The notes beneath the pieces were generated by a model. It saw nothing but the letters and a program-made list of their open reading frames with translations. It did not search any database and had not been told where the DNA came from. Of a stretch of DNA of 64,000 nucleotides, positions 31,307 to 42,600 are shown in pieces. How positions within the stretch are numbered: the stretch's first letter is position 1; the number at the start of each line of letters is the position of its first letter. A program made the translations under genes and the position numbers. Origin of the DNA: Amoebophrya sp. A120 (lineage: Eukaryota; Sar; Dinophyceae; Syndiniales; Amoebophryaceae); contig CAJINV010000002.1 in NCBI GenBank assembly GCA_905178155.1, positions 13,088,480-13,152,479 on the forward strand, written 5' to 3'.

Positions 31307-32131
31307 ATTACTTATGGCATCACAAACACAATCGAACAGCCAGTGTTTCAGATTCGACCGTGCGCGCATTACAAGTTGAAACGAGGTCGATTTGACATTG
31401 GATACAAGGGTAGTGGTCAAAGGAGGTATGCCGAGTCAGCTAGCGGTGGACATGAATCTGTGAGGGCGGGGCGCACGTCAGTAGTGGAAGGTTCTGTTCC
31501 AGCATCTTCTTCCGGCGGGCGTGTGGCACAGGCAGATGAAGTGATCCGTTCCAACACAACTACTTCGCCCTACTATAATGCGGGGGACGCGGGCGTTGCA
31601 CCTTTCAATCCCGGGGGTCGGGAGTACTACAGCAGTCGTGGTGAAACACCAAGCGCAATTACCGGCTCATGGCCTGTCGCAGCCGCCGCGGGGCCGGAGC
31701 AGTGGATGCAGCAACACGGACAGAAACCCACGAATGCACATCATTTTGCTGCTGCACCTAGTTCCGAGGACCCGGTTCTTGATAACAAGGGCCCGCTGTC
31801 TTTTGGAGCGAATGCGGTCGTTGAGAGAGATAGCAAAAAGGGGTCCGTGACGTTGACTGGTATTATGATGTACGACCCTGTGTGGCCCCTGAGTCGACAA
31901 GGGTTCCACGAATGGTTCGAATCTCTGGAGGGTTACCCGTCTGATTCGCCACTTCTCAATAGCGTCGGTCCCAACGGAAGGCCGAGTCCCGGCCGCGTGC
32001 GCCTGCGCGTCTGCTTCCCAGGTCACCCGGGTCCAAGAGAAACGAACGCCGTCGCGAGGTTGTACGACACGGTGACGACATTCATCTCGGGGGGGACCGC
32101 TGGTGCTTGCCAGCACTACACACTGCTATGA
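31307..32131 (+). CDS. Possible N-terminal exon of the RNF213-like gene
   Basis: Opens after AAATGCAG (ends 31306) with ITYGITNTIEQPVFQIRPCA, then HYKLKRGRFDIGYKG, a beta-rich stretch. A long Ser/Gly/Pro-rich linker follows, then a globular-looking segment (VTLTGIMMYDPVWPLSRQGF). RNF213 has a CBM20-type carbohydrate-binding domain near its N-terminus and this could be its diverged counterpart, but the similarity I can see is too weak to claim it. It could be a separate gene. Confidence 0.4.
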   Translation: MTYGITNTIEQPVFQIRPCAHYKLKRGRFDIGYKGSGQRRYAESASGGHESVRAGRTSVVEGSVPASSSGGRVAQADEVIRSNTTTSPYYNAGDAGVAPFNPGGREYYSSRGETPSAITGSWPVAAAAGPEQWMQQHGQKPTNAHHFAAAPSSEDPVLDNKGPLSFGANAVVERDSKKGSVTLTGIMMYDPVWPLSRQGFHEWFESLEGYPSDSPLLNSVGPNGRPSPGRVRLRVCFPGHPGPRETNAVARLYDTVTTFISGGTAGACQHYTLL

Positions 32132-32652
32132 AACCAGGAAGAGCTCTTGCTACTTATCACTTCTAAAGGCATGCTGAGCATGACAGCGTCCGTTTCTCTT
32201 TGCATCCCTGCGGCAATCGTTTGTGCCTGAGATGTAAGCTTTTTGTTATGAAAGATGAAGCGCCATACTACTTCTAAAATTTGTTGTACAAATATGTTAT
32301 GCGACCACAAGAAGTGAACAGGCTTGACTTCTTGTCACACAACGGCGATGTTGATAGAAAGACTCTTCATTTTCATAATCGCGGGCCCGGGACTATAAAA
32401 ATCTGAAAGTGCGGCAGGCGTCTGGCTTTGGCACCAACGGTGTGAAGGATATCGCGTTGCTATACCCCTTGCAAATAATCTGGCATGCTCACGAAAAATG
32501 CACATTTATTTTACCTGTGATACAGCATGCGAGTGCTCCAGTCGCAAGAAAGTGTCATGCTGGCCCAAGCATCCGCGGAAGCGGTTGTCATTGGTTTGGC
32601 AGTACTTCATCTTGCACAGACTGTTCTGCGTTTTTCTGGGCGTAATGAGTTT

Positions 32653-32775
32653 TTTCCAATGCATACAATATTGAAAGTCCGCATTTCCGGCCTCGAACCC
32701 GACGTCCGGTACACGTATTCATGGTCGGTGAATCCAGCTCACGGGTCCGAGAGTAACGAGACGGTAGTACAAATT
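32653..32775 (+). CDS. Possible small exon upstream of the giant gene
   Basis: Encodes ILKVRISGLEPDVRYTYSWS, a beta-sandwich-like (fibronectin III-like) stretch, before a GTAGTA donor-like site. It lies between the frames at 31307 and 33180 on the same strand. Boundaries approximate. Confidence 0.3.
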
Positions 32776-33179
32776 GTCTCATTTTACTTTTTGCTGTTTG
32801 AAAAGAGAAAGCGATTGGGAAAATTTACAAAATCACGGAAATTGACGCACGATCTGATTTTGACCGAAAAGCAGTACAGTAACAGTGACGTCTGATAAAT
32901 TTGACCGATGCAGCTGGTGATGAAGCAATGTGTATTTGATGCGCTAAGTAGCATGATGATAACGCAAACACCCAGCTGTTTCACGTAGATGGAGTTGGAG
33001 CCACTTCAGGAGCGATAAAGCCAACATAAAGAATTGTTAGTGCTATTTGTGCAGTGAACTTCAGGAAAAACAAAATAGTTGCTGTTGGTAGATTGCTTCG
33101 AGAGTCGCCAGGCTCGACCACATTCATAGTGGAATAATATCATTCGGATTTTCTACCAAAGCCCTTGACGAAACTTCAG

Positions 33180-36100
33180 GTCGAAGAGCATTTGACACGG
33201 GGGCTGCGCTCCTTTGCTGTGAAGCGTGATTCGAAGAACAGGTCTTTGAAATTGAAAAAAAACTACCAGTCGGAATCCATCGTCCACGCAGGTTTGATGC
33301 AGCCAGCAGGCGGCTGGCAGTCGGGTCTAGCAAAGTTGTTCCTGCCGCCCGCGGATGAAGCGTCATCGCTTCGGAGTACAGTTTCATCGTCCTCCGCGAC
33401 GGAGATGTACTACAAAGACCTGTCTTCGACCATTGCCGCAGCGCATACTTTTGTCGGGGACCGGAGATCTCAGGATATCTCCTACGCCGACGAAGACGAC
33501 GACGAAGACGACGACGAAGACGACGACGAAGACGACGACGAAGACGAAGACGAAGAAGTCGTTGAGGAGACCGAGGCGGTCAGACAAATCTGGAAGCACA
33601 GTGGCGGAACCTTCGCAGTGCGGCTTCGAAACCTTTTGGTTCTGGAGAAAGACTGCCTGCTGCGCTTTCAGAATTCGAACGACGTTGATGGGCACTTCGG
33701 CAAGGCGGCGAGGAAGACACATCTCTTGAACGAAGACGAGACGCAGCAGCAAGGCAATTTCGGATACCTTCGGGCACTGGTTCTGTGGCAGACGCTGGAG
33801 TCTTTTCTAAATCCGCTCGAGGCGTTCGGCTCAAACTTTCTGCCGGAATCCGTCGGAGTTTTCAGCGGCAACGAGGAAGGAATTGGACGAGCCTCCCTGA
33901 AACTGAATGAAGAAACTCTATTGTTTCAGATCAGAAAGGGAGGGCACTTCCGATTGCACTTCGATGACTCGCGCTCAGCCGCGATTTGCTCTCTTGCAGA
34001 CTTCGAGTCATTCTGCATCAATAACCTGTGGGACGTAGCACCGGACTCCGCCGCTGGGGAAAGCGACCTCTTGGGCCTGCCATCGCGCAGCGGGGACCGG
34101 CTTACTTCTATCCTGCGGCCTGCCTACACAACCCCAACCGACAGCTGGAAGGAGGTACAGGAGGTCAGAAAAAGAATGCTGTCTATTCCAGATACCCACA
34201 AAACGTTTTGGAAAAGCCGCGCCGGTGTGGTTCTCTCAACTGGGAGCGAGGGAGAGGATTCGCGCGTCCTGTTGGACCCGTTCGCCCCGCACTTGCGGGA
34301 CGAGCCCCACGAGCGAAACGATTTTGAGAAGCTCTGCAACGCAATTGAGAGTTTGTGTGGCTTGCTGCGCGGGGACCTGATTCAACCGCAGGTGAGTTTC
34401 CACCGGAGGGCGCGCGAGTTCCTGTTGCTCGAAGCGAAGAAACACATCAAACAGCTGTCACCTGGTGTTACAGGAGCCGAAACTGCGGCGGGGCGGCAAG
34501 ATTTGCTGGGCACTCGACCGCGCGATGAAGATGTTGGGCAGGAGGATCAGGAGCAAAACGCGGGGACCGTCGTCACAAACGCTTGGGGTATGGGCCTATT
34601 CATAGCATACGTTGACGTAGGTCGGCTACTTGACTATCTGCCCGCTATTTCGCAAGATGTGGACGCACAGCTGGGAGAAAACGATCTGACATTTCCGGTG
34701 CAACGTAGCGGCGCAGCTATGTCGGTTTTTTTGCAGCACCTGACGACCAGGCTGGTGCTGATGAAAGTAGGAGCAGAGGAGTGGTATAGAGACGTGCCGA
34801 ACCTCCTTCGCGGAGTGGTTCGGAAGTTGCAGCTCCTGCGGCGACACCGCGAGTCCCTCGTCGCCGGCCACGACCACGACGCGCACCCGTTTTACCACTT
34901 GGCAGACAGCCGGCTGAGCCACAGCCTTCTGGAGTTTTTCACCGCTGGCGTCTTTCGCGATCTCTATGCGGATGAAGAAGTACGAACCGGCGCAGCCTTG
35001 GTTCAGTACGCGCTTGCTCCCCCTGATGGCGATAGTGCTGATTCATCTAGCACAGCAATTTCGCAGCGTGACGTGGACCTTCTGCGGGACGCTATATCAT
35101 ACCTTACTGAAGCTGAGGCCTTGCATCAGCAGGAACAGGTCGCACTCAGAAGTAGGACGAATCCGTATGACTCTGCGCCGCCCTTGCCGGAGGTAGAAGA
35201 AGCGGCTCCGGCACGCGACCCCGGTTTTGCCGCTTTGTTTCGCGGCGCATGGCAGCGCCTGCTGGATCGGTATCTTGGTGTCTGGGCGCCGCCAGCGGCC
35301 TTTGAGCGCGACAATGAAGCCGAAGCTACTTTTGCGGCAGCGAGGCACCGGCTGCAGTACTTGGCAGAGCACGAGGTATTTGGGGCTGCGACTGGAACGG
35401 ACCGCATTACTGTTACTGGTGGACGATCCGGAGAAGCTCCGACGCTGCCGCCCCATGCAGCCCATTGGACCAGCGTGGAGCTCAAGAAGGTTTGCGACTA
35501 CCTGGGCAGCGCCGTCTTTTCCGATGAGCTGGACCAGTTCGGACGCTCTTATGATGCGCCTTCGGAGAACCTTCGTACAGCTGACCGAATGCAAGTCGAC
35601 GAGGGGTCGCGCGATCCTGCATTCGGCGACGGGCAAGACGCAGAGAACCAGCTGCGTGTACTTGTTGGTGCCGTTGCTGCCGCAAAGCGCTACTGGGAGG
35701 ACATCGGAAAACCAGCATCATTCTCCACCATCACAAAAATCTGCGCCCATGAAGGGCATCAAGGCGAGGAAAACTTCTTGCGCAAGAACGTTTGGCATGC
35801 AAGATCCGCTGCAGCGAGGCGAATAGTAGAAAATCATCTGTACGCGCCGGATCTTTCCTACTGGGCGAACTCTCAAGATGTCGAAGGCGAAGGGCGCAAG
35901 GAAAACGAGTTCGACGAGGCCGCCGCAACGCAAGCGGCTCTCGCCGAGGTTCGCGGTATGACCGCAGCCAATAGCCTGCGCGACAAACTTTTGGGCTTCG
36001 CCCCCGAAGGTTCGAGCGAGTATCATCTGCAAACAAGCGAAAGTGGGAGCTCTATCTCAGAAGTGCTGCAGTCGCTTCTTGGTATTCCTTTGCTCGCGCC

Positions 36101-37865
36101 AGCCGCTGTTGAGCCGGACAGGCTGAGAGAGGTGGAGAAAGCGTTCAAGCAGAACTGGTACCCGCTGCGTCACCGCATCCTCGAGTGGCGCACTATTGCG
36201 GCGAGAATCCGCGTCCAGCAGCAACCCGACGAACGCTCTGACCTGCGCGCGCACCCGCATATCAACGCTCCCGCGTTCCACGAAGATGTTCTCGCTACAG
36301 CCCTGGAGTCCCTCGCGGGGTTTTTGGCCGTGGTCAAGAACGGAGAAAAGCTGCACGCTCTTGAGGAGGTAGTACACCGGGATCGGCAAGACATTTCGAA
36401 CTTTTTCAGCCGTCTGGGGGGCCGAGACGCAACTGAATCTCTTCACGTGGGCCACATCGATTTACTGGCTGCGACGACTCCGGTTGCAGCGCATCGGGGG
36501 GTAGGCGCACACGGTTTTGGTGGCGGGCGGTTTGTTCTCGCAGCGGAACGCGGTCCGGCCGAGCAGCAGCAGCAAGCGGTGGAGAGAATTGGGACAAGAA
36601 GCGTAGTGCCGCTCGCCACGCGGAAACTATTTCGCAGGCACCTGTCGCTTTTTCTTCATTTTCGTGGAAACGAAAATGATGTTGACAATCCTCAAGAAGA
36701 CGGAGATGAAGGTGCGTCCAGACTAGATTGGAAGATCATCAGGAAAGAGCTCCACGATGAGTCCACGACTACGCCTGCCATGCTTGAAAAATCGCTTCGC
36801 GATTCGCCGCTTGTGCAGTTCGTCGACGAACTGGTGCTGGTGCGCCACCATCTAGAAGAAGCGCGCCACAAGCTTCTGCCGGAAATTGAAGGCTTTGTAT
36901 CGCGCACCAGAGACCACATACAAAGGGCGGCGGGATGCGAGCTTGTGCACAGCGCGCCACTTGCCCTCCCGCGGCGCCAGTCACGACCCGGCTCCTCAGA
37001 AGCGCCCGAAAGCGCAGACGACATGCAAGTCGAAACCGAACTGGAGGAAGCGAGCAGCCCCCACCACTCTGGCGAAGATAGCGCCACCAACTTGCTCGCT
37101 GAGTTCGAGAACAGACTGACAATCGCAGACCACTATCAATTCATATACTCTGACCGTGATGGCGTGCAGCCGGGCATGATCAACAGCTCCAAGAAGAACA
37201 TGGATCTGTTTGATCAAAGTGAAGAGGATGATAAGTGGATGCGGGAACAAGCAGGTGCCGGCGAGGGCGACCGGAAGCCCGCCAATTGGAAGCTGCTGGC
37301 GCGTCTGTTGCAACAAATGCCAACGTCCCTATCAGTGCTAAAGGTGTTTGAGAAGGCGATCACTGGCTCGAAGTTGATCGAGTGGCTTCTGAAGGACACA
37401 AACAAGGCCCTGGCGCTGAACGAATCAGAGGTACGGAAAATGGTGGAAGTGGCGTTGGATGGCGAAGAGAGCTCTTTCGCCGTGCAGAAGATCGACACAT
37501 TCGCGACACTGTTCGTGGAGCTGAAGCCGCTCGTGGAATTTTTCCGGGAAAACAAACAGGAGACGCGAAGTGGGGAAAGCGAGCCGCAGGACGTAAATAG
37601 GGTGTCCGTATCGCAGTTGTTTTAAATTCTTCCGTTCGAGAGAGAGGACGCGCGACTGGTCCAGAAGATTGAGGAGGGTCTTCAAAACGAAGCCTGGTTC
37701 CGAAATTTGGTGGACAACAGGCAGAAGGACGAGAAGCTGAAAACCTCAGATCAGGTCGTGAACCTGCTGGCGTACGCTAAGAAAAAGAGCCTCACCTCCT
37801 ACACCCAAAGGAAAGCGGCCGCGGACCCCAAAGGAAAGCGGCCGCGGACCCCCGGACACGAGCAT
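33180..37865 (+). CDS. RNF213-like giant protein, exon 1 of the clear homology (interrupted by TAA at 37623)
   Basis: Opens after ACTTCAG (ends 33179). About 1,560 codons of mainly helical protein with an Asp/Glu tract (33489-33560). It corresponds to the large N-terminal helical region of RNF213 ahead of the AAA core. The end (SLSVLKVFEKAITGSKLIEWL ... then a helix with FATLFVELKPLVEFF) resembles the helical arm segments of that family. An in-frame TAA at 37623-37625 is followed, in the same frame, by about 80 codons of protein-like sequence (REDARLVQKIEEGLQNEAWF), so the stop is either removed with a very short intron (GT at 37593, AG at 37640, 48 bp, a multiple of three), read through, or a mutation. 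The donor is GTGCAT at 37866. Confidence 0.65.
33489..33560 (+). repeat. GAC/GAA microsatellite encoding an acidic tract
   Basis: A run of GACGACGAAGAC units encodes about 25 consecutive Asp/Glu residues. In-frame, prone to length change. Confidence 0.9.
37807..37852 (+). repeat. 23-bp exact tandem duplication in coding sequence
   Basis: AAAGGAAAGCGGCCGCGGAC... occurs twice back to back (37807-37829 and 37830-37852). The unit is not a multiple of three, so the second copy is read in another frame. Confidence 0.9.
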
Positions 37866-38023
37866 GTGCATGAAGTGCGTCAGCACTGTGTGGATGAATA
37901 TTATGATGTTGATTTTTTCTATACATCAAAGCGAGAGATACAACTAGAAATAACGCAACAGAAGTAAACCCACTGAGTGTTATGGAGGGGGCATCTTTTC
38001 ATTATGATATGCACAGCGGACAG
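37866..38023 (+). other. RNF213-like intron, 158 bp
   Basis: GTGCATGAAG at 37866 and ATATGCACAGCGGACAG ending 38023. Phase 0 on both sides. The ends carry a short inverted match (GTGCAT/ATGCAC). Confidence 0.6.
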
Positions 38024-38839
38024 TTCACTCTAACTTGCACGACGCGACCGCGACAGCAGGAACAATCGGCTGAAGAACAAACGCACAGCTCGTCCTCCGC
38101 CACTGCAGTGCAGGCCAGGCCTTCGCCAGCGAGAGCTTCCGACAATTCGGAGAACAAGGACGAAGACGATTGCTACCTTCCGTCGGCCTTCCTTCCGCGG
38201 ATGACAGCTCTCAAGGGCTCACATACTGACGAAGCCAAGACCCAGCCTGCGCGCAAGTATGCGGCTGCCGACTTGCGGAGCTTGTGGGAGAAGGTGCAGC
38301 TCGTCGCCAGCACAAACGACAAGCAGGAGCAACTGCGCGACTTCAATACGCTCTTTGAGGAACTGATCGCGCTTGGTGATCAATTGCGCCGGCTGCGCTA
38401 CGAGTTTCAAATTCCTCTTTTTTACGACGTGGTCGTACGGGTAAGCCCTGTCAAATTATCAACGAACTATTTAGTACAGTTGCATTTTCGGCAGCTAGTT
38501 ACTGCACACGGCTCAGGGGCTGGAGGAAGAGGCAGCGCAGGAGGAGACGAGCAACTCGAGAGCGAGGCGACTGTATACTTCGGTGCCAAATCCCGGGAGG
38601 ACCTCCTGCCACTCCTGCGAACAATCAAGCGCAATTTGCGAACTCAAGTGGAGTATCTGTGGCAGGACGAGTTTACGTCAGCGCGCTCCAAGTTTCCGGA
38701 GTTCTTCAACCGATTCACTACCCTGCAGCTCCTTGACCTTGGGCGGCTGATCCCCGAAATCGGAAAAGATCCGCTGGCACGACGGCGGGTGGCCTGGCTG
38801 CTCGAGTGCGAAGACGAAAGTATTTCCGGCTTCCGTCCT
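38024..38839 (+). CDS. RNF213-like giant protein, exon 2
   Basis: After a Ser/Gln-rich linker it encodes a helical segment (RSLWEKVQLVASTNDKQEQL), then TVYFGAKSREDLLPLLRTIK and SKFPEFFNRFTTLQLLDLGR, the family pattern just before AAA1/AAA2. The exon runs into the 8-bp direct repeat TCCGTCCT (38832-38839) and continues in frame after the inserted element at 39499 to give SGFRPENHGDLDPAHEE. Confidence 0.75.
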
Positions 38840-39498
38840 ATCTACAGAAAAAGCACACCCATACCAGAATGAAAAAACTAGATTTGTGCATTTGCTATTT
38901 TTCTGGCATGCTGGCGATAGGACCCCGTGGGCAGAGATATCAACAACTCACGCGCCGCGCCCATTCTGGCTAGGAAGTATCTTCGCTTCGTTTTCTTTTA
39001 TTGCACCCAAAAAGACAGGCTAAGGATCTCACTCTCTCGCAGTTCGCTCCGGCTACAGTGATCTACGTTAAACTTCTATTTTGATTTTGCAACACAATAA
39101 GGGGGGAAACCTGTCATGCAAAATGGCGACTGTAATGCCTATGCGGAGAGGAGGTATGTACGAAAAGAATTAGGCCTCTGCGGTTCACCCAGGATACTAG
39201 TAGTCGCACAAAGGATAGTAGTCCCGCTTCTTGCATCAGTCCCTTGCTCGTAGTGACTGTCCTGAACCAGGCGACCATGACCCCAACTTCGCTCAGCTGC
39301 GGAGGCGGTACTAGTTTCGCAGTGGCTCCTTGACCGGTTTCACCCCGGCTTCTAATGGGTTTTAGCATTACTAGCTTGGGACCTGGTATTAAGAGTGTTG
39401 CTGCAGCACAGACCATAGCCGGTTTTCGAAAATCTGCACTAACAATTTTTTTCAAGTAACATCGTGATATGGGTGTGCTTTTCCGTAGGATCCGTCCT
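38832..39498. mobile_element. Introner-like element: TIRs plus 8-bp TSD, acting as an intron
   Basis: TCCGTCCT at 38832-38839 is repeated exactly at 39491-39498. The 651-bp element between them (38840-39490) ends in inverted repeats: 38840-38863 against the reverse complement of 39468-39490, sharing GAAAAGCACACCCATA (with one extra A in the left copy) and most of the outer bases. Removing the element plus one direct repeat joins the flanking exons exactly in frame. No GT-AG, GC-AG or GA-AG pair of matching phase exists at the ends without losing exon sequence. It carries no long ORF, so it is non-autonomous. The architecture fits the introner elements reported in Amoebophrya. Confidence 0.85.
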
Positions 39499-40851
39499 GA
39501 AAACCATGGCGACCTTGATCCGGCACATGAGGAGATATTGGAAGATGCTGAGACCGACGAACACGAAGGGAATCCTCCTACTGTGAAGAAGATCCTGGAT
39601 GCGCCACCCTATTTGTTGAAGGCCAGTGACTTCTCCGGTCTCGACTGCGACGGCGAAGAAACCGACTCCGACGAGGGCACAGCACTTGTCTCTCTTGGCG
39701 GCGATAACTATTTGACAGGCCAGGTCGAAATGGTGCTAGGCGCACTCGCAAAGCGGATTGCAAAACTTTGGAGAAGAAAGATGAAATTTTCGGTCACAAC
39801 GTCTGCTGCATTGTCTTCGTCAGAAAGCGGAGGCCTTGCACACACACGTGAAGGTGCTCCGGAGGTCGCCAACGATAGTGTAGCCACTGCCCTCATTGAT
39901 TTTGATGGAACCAAGAGGACGACTGATGTCCAGAGCGGCGGCTTGTCCGTCGAGCGGCTGCCAGCTGTCTTGAGTGCCCTGCTGCGGCATGCGGAACAAG
40001 AAGCGTCTGCTGCGCGATTCGTTAGCGAGGCCAGCAAGTCGCAGGCTTTAATTCCAGTTGCATACGACTATGATGACGTCCGCGATGTTGAAGAATTTGA
40101 CGCGGCCGCCCTGCTGAGAGCGGACGGCAGTGCGGCCCTGCCTAGTGGCGGCTCCGAGGAAAATCACCGGCAGCACAAGTTTTGGGTCCGGGTCGTGTTT
40201 GGGGATGAGCCACTGGAATTCGTTACGTCTCTCGCGCATCAGGCCAAACTGCGGCGTTTGGGGCCCGAAAGCGTCTTCTTCTGCTCGCCAAGCACGACGG
40301 CTGCCGAACTGGAGCTTTTTCTGCGCCGAGCGTTTCGATCGCCCAAAACTGTTGAGCGCTCGAAACATGATCCGACAGCGCTATTCTTCCTGCTGAATGT
40401 CGAACGGCTCTCCTATGAAGTGGCTGTTTCTACCACAAAAACTTACTTGAGCCTGCGGCGCACGCTCTATCTCGGAGTCACAGAGCCGGCTCGAGACGGG
40501 GGAGGTCCCTCTTCCCCGCAACACTACGAGGACGAGACTTCGACGACGGCTAGCGAAAGAGGTAACTTTGCTGCAGCGGATGACGCCATAATGAAAATCG
40601 AGGAAATGAAAACCCTTCTGGTAATCCATTCGCACCCAAGCGGACGCAAACGAAGCAATTTGTTGGCTCACTTTGAGGACCGCGTCCTGGAGAACGCCCG
40701 AGAGGAACTGGAACAAAAAGTCCCAGCTAATCCACTAGATTGGGAATCGTTCGAAGCCCCACGAGCGGGGGATGACCGCGCCGCTCGTGCAGTTTTCAGT
40801 GAAGATGCCGGTGGCGGCAAATCCTGGATGGTTGAGAGGCTGTATCACACC
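39491..40851 (+). CDS. RNF213-like giant protein, exon 3 (ends with AAA2-type P-loop)
   Basis: Acidic linker first, then LTGQVEMVLGALAKRIAKLW and a central region LEFVTSLAHQAKLRRLGPES. The 3' end encodes FSEDAGGGKSWMVERLYHT, matching the P-loop of the second AAA module of RNF213 (A/PGVGKS..VKRL); the P-loop codons are 40804-40824. The exon ends at HT|GTATTT (40851). Splicing to 41204 continues as LADEQTLRDRGLQPRPLRIN. Confidence 0.8.
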
Positions 40852-41203
40852 GTATTTAGCTAGCAGTACCGTTTTTGCATATCGTTGTGGTAGAACGAAA
40901 CAATCTGTCATGAGCAAATCCATCAAATTGTGTCTAGTCGCATTCACTTGCATGAGAGAGGACGTCCACTCGGTTGCAACCAGCGGGACAACGCAATATC
41001 ACTGCGACAAGGAGACTCTGCATTCACATTGAGAGCGCTGCCATTCCGTAGTTCTGTACACCGTCAAGCACAACGAGCTACTTGAGCTTCTATATTTTCT
41101 TCTTTCTGCATTGCGGTGGGGCTCTGTGTTGCATTACTTTTTTACATAAAAGTCATCGTTTTGCATTACAACTCTGCTAGCTTGTTCTTGTGATATTCTT
41201 CAG
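40852..41203 (+). other. RNF213-like intron, 352 bp, with 9-bp inverted repeats
   Basis: GTATTT at 40852 and TTCTTCAG ending 41203, phase 0. AGCTAGCAG at 40858-40866 and CTGCTAGCT at 41174-41182 are exact inverted repeats near the two ends. Confidence 0.75.
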
Positions 41204-41380
41204 CTCGCCGACGAGCAAACCTTGAGAGATCGTGGGCTTCAGCCCCGACCACTACGAATAAACATTCCGGTTTATTCCCCACCCAGCGAAGACAGCCTTT
41301 GTGCTCGCATTCTGGACGAGGTTTCGGCGTATCTCCATGCAGGAATGATACTATCGAAAGTGCCATCGGAGCCCGTGCTA
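41204..41380 (+). CDS. RNF213-like giant protein, exon 4
   Basis: Encodes LADEQTLRDRGLQPRPLRIN, then a region ending LDEVSAYLHAGMI, equivalent to the RNF213 segment after the AAA2 P-loop (IRLIEP.VDE..VL..L..FL). The donor is CTA|GTAATC at 41381. Confidence 0.7.
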
Positions 41381-41605
41381 GTAATCAAAAAGAATCTTAT
41401 TTTTTGAGAATGTATGTTGTCTGAGGTTTTGATTAGCCGAGTACATCTGAACCATTTGTCGCAGCTCGCTCGTCGTGCAATACCTCAAAGGCCCTTTATG
41501 CGTGACCCTGAGAAAAATAAAAATTTACTCGCAAAATGATTTGAAATATTAAGATGCCTCTCTTTTTGATTCCTTGTGCCAGCAGTGCAATTTTCGGTTT
41601 GATAG
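41381..41605 (+). other. RNF213-like intron, 225 bp, with 11-bp inverted repeats
   Basis: GTAATC at 41381 and TTTGATAG ending 41605, phase 0. AATCAAAAAGA at 41383-41393 is the exact reverse complement of TCTTTTTGATT at 41561-41571. Confidence 0.7.
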
Positions 41606-42243
41606 GGAAACAAAGACCACCCTGGCGACAGCAAGAAGCAGGGGGCAACGGCCACCGATTCCATGGAACATAACAACTTTTATGTGTCCTTGCACCTAGA
41701 TATCGGTGCCGGCGTGCCCATGCGCCACACTCTCCTCAATGAGCTGCTATTCAAGCTGGTCGTGTTACGTCGGTGGGTCGACGCCCGCGACCGCGTCTGG
41801 CGCTTCAGCGACCGGGACCGCCTTTTTGTGGAGTCGAGCAATCGATGGGTGGTGGGCGACCGCTTGTCGTTCGCGCGACACCTGCAAGTCTTTAATGTGC
41901 CATCGCCGCAAGCTTTACTGAATCGCTCCGCTGTCCTCCCGCAAAGCAATTTACCGCTCGATGAAAATGCGAGGATTCAAGAACGCATGATGCGCTGGCA
42001 GCTCGAAGCAGTTCGGGGCGAAGCGAAGGCCGATGTTCTGCTCCTGGGTGTTGGCAATATAGAGGAACACCAGGATCGCCCGCAAATAGAAACTGCAACG
42101 AACAAAATCTGGCGGGATGCAGCCTGGTTCGCAGCGCGTCTTCCCGATCGAAGCCAGGACAGAATACGCAGCGCAAATGTGTTAGAGTCGGTGAACAAGG
42201 CTGAGGTGCGGAATACTTCGCTAAATCGAAGCAACAGGTCATG
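41606..42243 (+). CDS. RNF213-like giant protein, exon 5 (AAA2 core)
   Basis: YVSLHLDIGAGVPMRHTLLN and ELLFKLVVLRRWVDARDRVW match the RNF213 AAA2 segment (hhFDV..SV..GL...LFKLL.L..L.D..G..W), one of the clearest homologies in the window. RFSDRDRLFVES follows. The exon probably ends at ACAG|GTCATG just before the in-frame TGA. Confidence 0.8.
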
Positions 42244-42600
42244 ATGTCTGCAGAGCAGGCTATTCGCGTTTTGATGTTGTAATTTTTTTTCCGTACCGGA
42301 TCATTGCAACGAAGCGGGAGCGGGATTGAAAAATGTATTAAATAGGTAGATTATGATTGCATGATTGCCGACCCATATTTTTAGTCTTGGAGAACAACAT
42401 GGGCACTCATCCTACTTTGTATAGTTCAAGAAGAAGGCACTTGCGCACTGTATGTGAAGCGTTGTGTATAACGTCGAGAAGTAGTAGTAGTTTGCAAGCT
42501 AAAATAGCCTCAGTGATCATCTTGCTCGTCAAACATTTGCTATTTGAGTGGATAAAACGACGATCTCTGGGACCTTTGGAAGCCAAAATCCCATTTCTCA
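42244..42600 (+). other. RNF213-like intron, boundaries approximate
   Basis: Multiple stops in the exon frames. Weak inverted similarity between GCTATTCGCGTTTTGATG (42260s) and the 42620-42645 region. The acceptor is not fixed; the downstream frame is open from 42556. Confidence 0.45.
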
